A stretch of 5,232 nt of DNA from Desulfobacteraceae bacterium (GTDB lineage Bacteria > Desulfobacterota > Desulfobacteria > Desulfobacterales > Desulfobacteraceae): positions 1 to 5,232 of the forward strand of contig JAABSK010000200.1 of assembly GCA_011390435.1 (NCBI GenBank). The letters are read 5' to 3'. The first letter of the stretch is position 1, and each line of letters begins with the position of its first letter. The notes under the pieces were generated by a model, which worked only from the letters and a program-made list of their open reading frames with translations, was not told the DNA's origin and searched no databases. Below are positions 1 to 5,208 of this stretch, in pieces. Made by a program: the position numbers and the translations under genes.

Positions 1-562
1 AAAAATTGCCAGGGCAACCCATACGACCAGTAAATTTGGCATGGAGTATGATTCATTGACAGACCTTGTGACTTTTGGCCTGGCGCCGGCTCTGCTGATG
101 TTCCTGTGGGTGCTGGAGGCTGCCGGAAGACCGGGGTGGTCAGCAGCGCTGCTGTTTACCATCTGCGGTGCATTGCGGCTTGCGCGGTTTAATTCCTATC
201 CGTCATCCAGTCCTGATTTTGAAGGGTTGCCCATTCCTGCTGCCGCAGCAATGAATGTGTCGGTGGTGCTGCTGTTTTCACGGCTGGAGATGTCACCTGA
301 ACCCTATCGTCTTTTTTTTCTGGTGATGATGTTTGTTTTATCGTTTTGCATGGTCAGTTCGTTTCCGTATAAAAGTTTGAAAAAAGTGTCTTTTTTCAAG
401 ACCATGAGATTTAACCGGCTGGTAGGGCTCATCCTGATTCTGGTTGCGGTTGCAACAGAACCTTGTATTCTTTTGTTTGTCGTCTTTACTGCCTATGTTA
501 TTTCAGGGCCGGTATTGTCGCTGGCGTTCCGGCTGCCATCGAAACGGGATGCTGAAACATAA
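1..562 (+). CDS. pssA: CDP-diacylglycerol--serine O-phosphatidyltransferase, 3' part (5' end outside window)
   Basis: Integral membrane enzyme that joins CDP-diacylglycerol and L-serine into phosphatidylserine, the precursor of phosphatidylethanolamine. The reading frame is open from the first bases, so the 5' end lies outside the window. The opening residues are the second half of the CDP-alcohol phosphotransferase signature DGxxARx8Gx3Dx3D: an AR pair, eight residues, then G, D and D in GMEYDSLTD; the initial DG would be just off the edge. The subfamily is set by VTFGLAPA, RLARFN, FEGLPIPAAA and VSSFPYKS, all typical of bacterial (Bacillus-type) PssA rather than the phospholipase-D-like E. 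coli enzyme. About 186 residues remain, so roughly a quarter is missing. Four or five hydrophobic helices follow the motif. An ATG at 41 is internal to the signature and is not the true start. The stop is TAA, 30 bases before greA and in the same frame as it. Confidence 0.93.
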   Translation, partial: KIARATHTTSKFGMEYDSLTDLVTFGLAPALLMFLWVLEAAGRPGWSAALLFTICGALRLARFNSYPSSSPDFEGLPIPAAAAMNVSVVLLFSRLEMSPEPYRLFFLVMMFVLSFCMVSSFPYKSLKKVSFFKTMRFNRLVGLILILVAVATEPCILLFVVFTAYVISGPVLSLAFRLPSKRDAET

Positions 563-577
563 TCACTTAACGAAAAC

Positions 578-581
578 GGAG
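578..581 (+). promoter_or_regulatory. Ribosome binding site of greA
   Basis: GGAG, 11 bases before the TTG start at 593. The spacing is longer than ideal, but no other purine-rich match lies nearer, and the encoded N-terminus fits the family only with this TTG. Confidence 0.5.
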
Positions 582-592
582 TTATTTTTAGT

Positions 593-1060
593 TTGGATCA
601 ACTACCCATCACAAAGCAAGGCTATCAGGCTTTAAAAAAAGAGCTGGAAAAATTAAAAACCATTGACAGGCCTCAGAACATCAAAGCAATCGAGGTTGCC
701 AGGGCGCATGGAGACCTGTCTGAAAACGCAGAATACCATGCAGCAAAAGAACGCCAGTCGTTTCTTGAAGGACGGATTGGAGAACTTGGATTTAAGCTTG
801 GAAATGCCAGGGTCATTGATCCGGAAACCGTTCCAAAAGACAGCGTCCGGTTTGCCAACCGGGTTCTGCTTGAAAATCTGGATTCCGGAGAAGAAATTGA
901 ATACATGATTGTGGGTCCGGATGAAGCAGACATCAGTAAGGGGAAAATATCTGTTTCCTCACCTGTCGGACTTGCGCTTTTAGGAAAAAAACCCGGTGAT
1001 GAAGCAATTGTTCAGGCACCAGGCGGCAAACGTGCATACGAAATAATCGATATTCTCTAA
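593..1060 (+). CDS. greA: Transcription elongation (transcript cleavage) factor GreA
   Basis: Cytoplasmic factor that enters the RNA polymerase secondary channel and stimulates cleavage of backtracked RNA, rescuing stalled complexes. The product is 155 residues, close to the usual ~158. Residues 1-75 form the N-terminal antiparallel coiled coil with the tip motif ARAHGDLSENAEYHAAKE; its acidic residues D41 and E44 are those that position catalytic Mg2+ in the family. Residues ~80-155 are the FKBP-like C-terminal domain, with the conserved SPVGLALLGKKPGDE stretch near residues 122-136. The start is TTG: upstream in frame there is no ATG or GTG after the pssA stop, and the start gives the standard N-terminal length (D41 and E44 numbering as in E. 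coli). A GGAG at 578-581 lies 11 bases upstream, slightly far. It sits 30 bases after pssA and 20 before rpoZ, so it is probably co-transcribed. Confidence 0.97.
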   Translation: MDQLPITKQGYQALKKELEKLKTIDRPQNIKAIEVARAHGDLSENAEYHAAKERQSFLEGRIGELGFKLGNARVIDPETVPKDSVRFANRVLLENLDSGEEIEYMIVGPDEADISKGKISVSSPVGLALLGKKPGDEAIVQAPGGKRAYEIIDIL

Positions 1061-1068
1061 ATATAATT

Positions 1069-1074
1069 GGAGGT
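1069..1074 (+). promoter_or_regulatory. Ribosome binding site of rpoZ (decides the start)
   Basis: A full GGAGGT lies 6 bases before the TTG at 1081. A GTG at 1075 in the same frame would touch this site directly and so cannot use it. The site therefore favours TTG 1081, which yields the family-standard MARVTIEDCL N-terminus. Confidence 0.85.
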
Positions 1075-1080
1075 GTGGTT

Positions 1081-1290
1081 TTGGCAAGAGTGACGATAGA
1101 AGACTGTCTGAAAAATGTGGACAATCGGTTTACACTGGTTCATCTGGCAGCAAAACGAATCCGTCAGGTGAGAGAGGGTGCGGAACTGCTGGTAAAGTCA
1201 AGCAAAAATGAGGATGTGGTGATGGTTTTAAGAGAGATCGCAGCCAAACGGATTGTGGCAAAAATGCCGGACGATCAGGATCCTTCATAG
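1081..1290 (+). CDS. rpoZ: DNA-directed RNA polymerase omega subunit
   Basis: Small RNA polymerase subunit that wraps the C-terminal part of beta' and aids its folding and assembly; in many proteobacteria it also forms part of a ppGpp site. The product is 69 residues, within the short end of the family range. The N-terminus MARVTIEDCLKNVDNRFTLV matches the conserved omega opening MARVTVEDCL..V.NRF.LV, followed by AAKRIRQ and, near residues 50-60, VLREIAAKRI, equivalent to the usual AL.EIA.G.V helix. The start is TTG; an in-frame GTG two codons upstream (1075) is rejected because it abuts the Shine-Dalgarno. The stop is TAG, the only amber stop in the window. The gene sits directly behind greA, so two RNA polymerase-associated proteins are made from neighbouring cistrons. 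Confidence 0.95.
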   Translation: MARVTIEDCLKNVDNRFTLVHLAAKRIRQVREGAELLVKSSKNEDVVMVLREIAAKRIVAKMPDDQDPS

Positions 1291-1305
1291 GTCCGGCAAA
1301 TCGGT

Positions 1306-2061
1306 TTGGGGACAAAACTGAAAACCAGAATCAAGCGTCTGGTGGGCAGGGCAGTTTCAGACTGGCAAATGATTCAGCCGGATGACCGGATTCTTGTGGG
1401 GGTGTCCGGAGGACTGGACAGTCAGTTAATGTTGAACCGGTTGTATGCACTTCAAAAAAAAGCGCCCATCTCTTTTGAGCTTTTGCCCATATATATTGAT
1501 GCCGGATTTGAAGATTCTTTTGCCAGAGAACTTGAACGCCATGTCCGGCAGATGAATGGATCATTGAAAATTGAATATACAGCTTACGGTGTTCAGGCCC
1601 ATGCAGCAGGGAATTCTGAAAATCCCTGTTTTATCTGTTCCCGTCTGAGACGAAAGAAACTGTTCGAGGTTGCACGGCAGAACCATTGTGGGAAGATTGC
1701 CCTGGGACACACCAGGGATGATATTATTGAGACACTGTTTATCAATATGTTCTATGCAGGCAAAATCGCCACGATGAAGCCCTGCCAGTCGTTTTTCAAT
1801 GGTACACTGGATATCATTCGACCACTGGCCTATGTTGACAAAAAAGAGGTGACTGCCTGCTGTCAGCTTTTGGATCTGCCGGAATTTATCAACAATTGTC
1901 CCAGTGCCAACAGCACCAAACGGACAGATGTCCGAAAAATGCTTGAACAGCTATATCAACATAACAAACACATTAAGGGTAACATTTTCAGGGCAATGGG
2001 CAACATTGCCGCTGATTATCTGTTAGATACGAACCATGATAGATATTCAAAATCAACCTGA
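1306..2061 (+). CDS. ttcA: TtcA-family tRNA 2-thiocytidine (C32) synthetase
   Basis: Cytoplasmic ATP-dependent tRNA thiolase. TtcA enzymes adenylate cytidine 32 in the anticodon loop and, using an oxygen-sensitive Fe-S cluster, deliver sulfur to make s2C32. The 251 residues show the PP-loop SGGLDS (34-39), the TtcA hallmark CFICSRLRR (C108, C111), then IALGHTRDDIIETLFINMFYAGK (131-153) and IRPLAY (171-176). A third candidate cluster ligand, C198, lies in NNCPS. The CxxC-plus-RR motif argues against TilS, and the absence of terminal zinc fingers argues against the NcsA/TtuA group. The TTG start is the first possible start after the rpoZ stop, which is in the same frame 15 bases upstream. The only Shine-Dalgarno-like match is a weak AGGT overlapping the rpoZ stop, so translation may depend on rpoZ. 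The start remains somewhat uncertain; no ATG occurs before M22. The 3' end overlaps folE2 by 26 bases. Confidence 0.88.
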   Translation: MGTKLKTRIKRLVGRAVSDWQMIQPDDRILVGVSGGLDSQLMLNRLYALQKKAPISFELLPIYIDAGFEDSFARELERHVRQMNGSLKIEYTAYGVQAHAAGNSENPCFICSRLRRKKLFEVARQNHCGKIALGHTRDDIIETLFINMFYAGKIATMKPCQSFFNGTLDIIRPLAYVDKKEVTACCQLLDLPEFINNCPSANSTKRTDVRKMLEQLYQHNKHIKGNIFRAMGNIAADYLLDTNHDRYSKST

Positions 2062-2812
2062 TTATCGCAATATTCCCATCGACAAGGTTGGAATCAAAGG
2101 GCTGAAATACCCGGTAAAAGTTCTGGATAAAACAACGGGTCTGCAATCCACCATTGCCCAGATCAATATGTATGTTGATCTGCCCCATCAGTGCAAAGGA
2201 ACGCACATGAGCCGGTTTGTCGAGATTCTTCACCTGTTCCGCACAAAGGTGTCACTGGAGTCTCTGACCAATATTCTGGAAGACATGAAAGCGATTCTCG
2301 GAGCGGAATCCGCTCACATTGAAATCACCTTTCCCTACTTTATTGAAAAAAAGTCTCCGGAAACAGCATCAAGAGGGTTGATGGATTACACCTGCTCGAT
2401 CATCGGTTCATCCAACGGCAAAAAGAACACCGATATTATCCTCACGGTTGCGGTGCCGGTGACGTCTGTGTGTCCCTGCTCAAAGGAGATCAGTGACTAC
2501 GGTGCCCATAACCAGAGAGGTGAGGTGCTGGTCAGTACCCGGTTCAAGAAATTTATCTGGATCGAAGATATTGTGGATCTGGTGGAAACCTCTTCGTCCT
2601 GTGATATTTTTTCAGTTTTAAAACGGGAAGATGAAAAATTTGTCACGGAAAAAGCCTACAACAACCCAAAATTTGTTGAAGATATTGCCCGGGACGTGGC
2701 CAAGGCCCTGATGGAAGATGAAAACATCACCTGGTTTTCAGTCAGTGCGGAAAATTTTGAATCCATCCACAATCACAGCGCCTATGCCTATATCGAAAAA
2801 GGACCGGCTTAA
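2036..2812 (+). CDS. folE2: GTP cyclohydrolase I type IB (FolE2)
   Basis: Converts GTP to 7,8-dihydroneopterin triphosphate, the first step toward tetrahydrofolate and toward the deazapurine queuosine. It belongs to the IB class, unrelated in sequence to classical Zn-dependent FolE and known for flexible metal use. The 258 residues begin with the family N-terminus DIQNQPDYRNIPIDKVGIKG followed by LKYPVKV. The substrate/metal motif is SVCPCSKEISDYGAHNQRG at about 144-162, with candidate catalytic C148 and metal-binding H158. Other conserved parts are the HMSRFVEIL helix (57-65), EKAYNNPKFVED (205-216) and IHNHSAYAY (244-252). The ATG is inside ttcA, overlapping its last 26 bases in another frame; it is supported by the conserved N-terminus. 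No Shine-Dalgarno is visible, which suggests translational coupling to ttcA. It is the last gene of this strand block, ending 9 bases from the opposing gene's stop. Confidence 0.95.
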   Translation: MIDIQNQPDYRNIPIDKVGIKGLKYPVKVLDKTTGLQSTIAQINMYVDLPHQCKGTHMSRFVEILHLFRTKVSLESLTNILEDMKAILGAESAHIEITFPYFIEKKSPETASRGLMDYTCSIIGSSNGKKNTDIILTVAVPVTSVCPCSKEISDYGAHNQRGEVLVSTRFKKFIWIEDIVDLVETSSSCDIFSVLKREDEKFVTEKAYNNPKFVEDIARDVAKALMEDENITWFSVSAENFESIHNHSAYAYIEKGPA

Positions 2813-2821
2813 CCATTCAGA

Positions 2822-4015
2822 TCAGGGGATGCGCTGCTTGAGTGCGCTGAGAATCGCATCATATCCCGTGTCTTTTTTGTTTACCATAATCACATAGGGA
2901 TACAACCGAAGGTCCGATCCCTGAAGGTATCCTGCCCGCGTTCTGACGCCGGACAGGGTACCGGTTTTATAATGATCATTTCCGTCATGCTTCAATACGG
3001 AAACATAGGGCAGAAATTCCATCAGAACCACAAGCATCTGCTCAGGTGTGATGCGGTTGTCCCGGGAAAGCCCGCTTCCCTCACGGATCGTAAAATCAGA
3101 CAACCCCAAATGAGAAACCGCATACGCGGTGAGCGCATCAAGCCCTTTTTCCATTGTTGCCGGTGCATGGTATGTTTCAGCGCCAAGCGTCATCAATAAC
3201 TGGTTTGCAATATAATTGCTGGAATAGGCCAATAATTTTTCGATGACCTGAATCAGCGTAAAGGATGAAAAAAATGTCTGACGCTCTTTTTCAGGCATGG
3301 GCATGATTTTTTCTGCGACGTTTCCACTGACCAGAATGCCGGACTGTTCCAGAAAGTGCTGAATGAGCCAGCCGGGATATAAGCGGCTCATCGCTTGTGG
3401 CAGAACAATTCTGCCCTGATTCAGGCCGGTTGAAACGATCACCGGTTCAAATACCGGGAGCAGGGGGGTCTGGTCTTCCGCACTGACAAACCGGTTTTTT
3501 GTTCTGTCCAGTTTAAAAGCAATGGTGTTGAAATTGGCGCATAACGCACCAATGGAAGCATCGTACGGGTTGCGCGATCGACCCTTTCCAGGAACGATGA
3601 CCGCGTCTGAAAAATAGGTCTGATCAAGAAAAATATGGCGCACCTGCCGTATCTGAAGGGTTTTGATCATCTGGTCGCACAATCTGCGGATCTCTTCTGA
3701 AATCAGCAGCGGATCTGCCTTGCCTTTGATATAAAGGTCATTGGAATCCGGATCAAGCGCGTACGGCGTACCAAAATGATAATCCGCACCAAGGGTATGG
3801 ATCGCTGCCAGGCTGGTCAGCAGTTTCAGAATGGACGCAGGAATCATTGGCACGGAACGGTTTTTGCTGTAGTGTATGTTGCCGTCTGTGTCCGCAAGAA
3901 TCACCCCGATGCCGGTCTCCTGTGCAATGGCTGTTCCATTCCATTGAAACAGCGCCATGGCGGCAGTCAGCAGCAGCCACCAGATTTTTTTATTGAAACA
4001 ATTGAAAAAATTCAT
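2822..4015 (-). CDS. PBP4-like D-alanyl-D-alanine carboxypeptidase/endopeptidase (peptidase S13), compact form
   Basis: Predicted periplasmic penicillin-binding protein of the S13 family, which trims terminal D-Ala and/or cuts peptide cross-links of peptidoglycan. All three active-site motifs are present: SxxK as SILK (61-64, with S61 the nucleophile, in IPASILKLLTS), SxN as SSN (265-267, in YSSNYIANQLL) and KTGT (350-353, followed by LSGVRTRAGY). DNRITPEQM just before KTG is also typical. A signal peptide is clear: basic N-terminus, hydrophobic residues 11-23 and a likely cut after AIA (29-31). At 397 residues it is shorter than E. coli PBP4 (~477); the SxxK-to-SxN distance is ~204 residues, so the inserted domains are reduced. 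The ATG lies within the last 26 bases of the upstream exported-protein gene and has no obvious Shine-Dalgarno, which suggests coupling. It could be called dacB, but the compact layout makes the name uncertain. Confidence 0.9.
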   Translation of the reverse strand: MNFFNCFNKKIWWLLLTAAMALFQWNGTAIAQETGIGVILADTDGNIHYSKNRSVPMIPASILKLLTSLAAIHTLGADYHFGTPYALDPDSNDLYIKGKADPLLISEEIRRLCDQMIKTLQIRQVRHIFLDQTYFSDAVIVPGKGRSRNPYDASIGALCANFNTIAFKLDRTKNRFVSAEDQTPLLPVFEPVIVSTGLNQGRIVLPQAMSRLYPGWLIQHFLEQSGILVSGNVAEKIMPMPEKERQTFFSSFTLIQVIEKLLAYSSNYIANQLLMTLGAETYHAPATMEKGLDALTAYAVSHLGLSDFTIREGSGLSRDNRITPEQMLVVLMEFLPYVSVLKHDGNDHYKTGTLSGVRTRAGYLQGSDLRLYPYVIMVNKKDTGYDAILSALKQRIP

Positions 4016-4559
4016 TCAGCATATTTTTGACTGTCTGTTTGATCCGCAACGCATCCCACCGGTCTGGAAACGCAATCGGCCCGAATCGAACCCACACCTC
4101 ATAGGTCCAGGTGTTCTGTCCGGCATCATAGGTTTTTTGTGCAATCTTCAAAGGGGTTACCACAACGCCTTCATAGCTGACAACGGTTTCATAATCTTTT
4201 GTGGTGACAGACGTTAATCCGTGATTCACCAGAACGGTTTTGATACTGTTCTCCTGGATTTTTTGATTGACCGCAGCCTCTGACGTGTCTGAACCGGCAG
4301 AAATGACACCTTTGGTGACCAGCTGAGAAAAAATTTCCGCCCGGAACTCATTTTTTGCCGGAACCATTAAGAGATGGTCATTGATCAGCTGGTTCTTTGA
4401 ATACTTGACATCATACCGGGTGTAATACCGTGTTAAGTCCCCGGAGGCAGTCGCTGACAGGGTCAGTCCCGGCATGCTGCTGAGCGAAAAAAGGATCAGC
4501 AGCCAGCCAGTCAGGCGTGTGCAGGGATTCGGCATGGTTTTTGTATAAAGATTCTTCAT
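3990..4559 (-). CDS. Exported protein of unknown function, paired with PBP4-like gene
   Basis: I do not recognise this family. The product is 189 residues. The N-terminus is a Sec-type signal peptide: basic residues to R15, a hydrophobic core around 19-34 (WLLILFSLSSMPGLTL), and a plausible cut after A36 or A38. It lacks a lipobox, so a soluble or loosely attached periplasmic protein is expected. The mature part begins with a tyrosine-rich segment (TRYYTRYDVKY), then a mixed helix region (70-110), then a probable beta-rich stretch, YETVVSYEGVVVTP and WTYEVWVRFGP (123-161), and ends with an amphipathic helix. A start at M9 (position 4535) would also leave a working signal peptide, and neither start has a strong ribosome binding site. 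It is first in a two-gene unit and overlaps the carboxypeptidase start by 26 bases, which hints at an envelope or peptidoglycan-related role; that is inference only. Confidence 0.75.
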   Translation of the reverse strand: MKNLYTKTMPNPCTRLTGWLLILFSLSSMPGLTLSATASGDLTRYYTRYDVKYSKNQLINDHLLMVPAKNEFRAEIFSQLVTKGVISAGSDTSEAAVNQKIQENSIKTVLVNHGLTSVTTKDYETVVSYEGVVVTPLKIAQKTYDAGQNTWTYEVWVRFGPIAFPDRWDALRIKQTVKNMLNEFFQLFQ

Positions 4560-4606
4560 GAAGTCGTTTTGATTAAAGTAAATATCCAGTCCGGACGATC
4601 TTCATC

Positions 4607-4634
4607 AGTATCACAAAAAATTGTCCGGAAGCAA
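4607..4634 (-). promoter_or_regulatory. Possible extended -10 promoter for the minus-strand envelope pair
   Basis: Read on the minus strand, TTGCTT (4634-4629) is followed after 16 bases by GATACT (4612-4607), preceded by TGT, an extended -10 element. Matches to consensus are 3/6 and 4/6, so the extended TG carries much of the case. Transcription would begin near 4600 with a leader of about 40 bases before the ATG at 4559. The position between divergent genes fits, but the match is modest. Confidence 0.3.
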
Positions 4635-4643
4635 TGTTAACAT

Positions 4644-4648
4644 GGGGA
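4644..4648 (+). promoter_or_regulatory. Ribosome binding site of the LPP20-like lipoprotein gene
   Basis: GGGGA lies 7 bases before the ATG at 4656 but only one base before the in-frame ATG at 4650. The spacing therefore supports 4656 as the start, giving a signal peptide that opens MKKSS. Confidence 0.6.
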
Positions 4649-4655
4649 AATGGAA

Positions 4656-5189
4656 ATGAAAAAATCAAGTCTGGTGTTATTCATGTGTCTGAGTATCTGC
4701 ATCGCTGTTTTTGCCGGATGCAGCAGCTTTACTAATCCGTCTGCCACTGCCGGCGGCCCTGGAAAAGTCCTGGGTCCTCCTGGCGGAGAAGTGGATGACC
4801 ACAAAGTGGTGACCTTTTTTGTCATTGGAAAAGGGCTTGAACCGGAAAATGCCCTGTCAAAAGGGGAAGCGGTTTTGCTGGCAGAAAGGGCAGCGGTTGC
4901 TGACGGTTATCGGCAGCTGGTTGAAAAGGTTCGCGGGGTATATGTTGATGCCTTTATGCGGGCCGGCAGGGGAACGGTTGATTATGATACCATCCAGGTC
5001 CATACCCAGTCATGGCTTCGCGGAACGGAAATCATGGAAATTTCCCAGGGAGAATACGGCATCACCAATGTCCGGTTGCGGCTGAGAATTAATTTTGCAA
5101 AAGAGGGCATGGTCTGGTGGCCTGTGGGAATTGGAAGGGATGTCAAACCATCTTTTTCTACGGATAATCCCATTGCAAGCGGTGCATAA
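4656..5189 (+). CDS. LPP20/FlgP-like outer-membrane lipoprotein
   Basis: Predicted lipoprotein of 177 residues. The signal sequence (MKKSS, then a hydrophobic core) ends in the lipobox FAGC, with C22 the lipidated residue; +2 is serine, not aspartate, which favours the outer membrane. A Gly/Pro-rich linker follows (about 30-50). The domain from about 55 to 155 has the LPP20 pattern: a first strand ending in IGKGLEP, a helix LAERAAVADGYRQLVEKVRGV, then VDAF..., a central segment HTQSWLRGTEIMEI, and a final strand GITNVRLRLRIN. This fold family includes Helicobacter Lpp20 and the flagellar outer-membrane protein FlgP, but no flagellar gene is visible here, so a motility role cannot be assumed. 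The ATG at 4656 is preferred over 4650 by ribosome-binding-site spacing. It is transcribed divergently from the exported-protein/carboxypeptidase pair and lies 19 bases before another gene start, so it probably heads an operon leaving the window. Confidence 0.72.
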   Translation: MKKSSLVLFMCLSICIAVFAGCSSFTNPSATAGGPGKVLGPPGGEVDDHKVVTFFVIGKGLEPENALSKGEAVLLAERAAVADGYRQLVEKVRGVYVDAFMRAGRGTVDYDTIQVHTQSWLRGTEIMEISQGEYGITNVRLRLRINFAKEGMVWWPVGIGRDVKPSFSTDNPIASGA

Positions 5190-5198
5190 TCATTTTTC

Positions 5199-5203
5199 GG
5201 AGG
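5199..5203 (+). promoter_or_regulatory. Ribosome binding site of the gene entering at the right edge
   Basis: A perfect GGAGG lies 5 bases before the ATG at 5209. This supports a real gene start despite only eight codons being visible. Confidence 0.75.
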
Positions 5204-5208
5204 ATATT

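Larger units (their letters stand above)
4560..4655. other. Divergent intergenic region
   Basis: About 96 bases between the starts of two outward-facing genes. It is A/T-richer than the flanking genes and must hold the start signals for the minus-strand exported-protein/carboxypeptidase pair and the plus-strand lipoprotein. It contains two copies of GTCCGGA, at 4589-4595 (inside the palindrome GTCCGGAC, 4589-4596) and 4623-4629, 34 bases apart. I found no convincing plus-strand -35/-10 pair and no terminator. Confidence 0.6.

Noticed and set aside
312..319. T8 run in pssA as a slippage or phase-variation site
   Set aside because: The frame stays intact across it and the encoded Leu-Phe residues fit a membrane helix; similar runs are common in this A/T-tolerant coding DNA.
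558..563. CATAAT before greA as a possible -10
   Set aside because: The hexamer 17 bases upstream (GCCATC) does not resemble a -35, and the site overlaps the pssA stop; an operon reading is simpler.
673..933. 86-codon open frame on the minus strand inside greA
   Set aside because: It is fully antisense to a well-conserved gene, and its product is Ser/Arg-rich low-complexity with no recognisable features.
1062..1067. Perfect TATAAT just before rpoZ, suggesting an internal promoter
   Set aside because: No -35-like hexamer lies 16-18 bases upstream, and a start 6-8 bases downstream would remove the GGAGGT at 1069-1074 from the transcript. It is better read as A/T-rich spacer.
1454..1461. A8 run in ttcA as a programmed frameshift site
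   Set aside because: The family alignment continues in the same frame on both sides, and no stimulatory structure or alternative product was evident.
2831..2847. GCGC-loop-GCGC hairpin near the convergent stops as a terminator
   Set aside because: The stem is only 4 bp, lies inside the carboxypeptidase coding region and has no T-run on either side.
3776..4217. Plus-strand open frames antisense to the carboxypeptidase and exported-protein genes
   Set aside because: Both minus-strand products have signal peptides and/or catalytic motifs; the plus-strand frames have none and no ribosome binding site.
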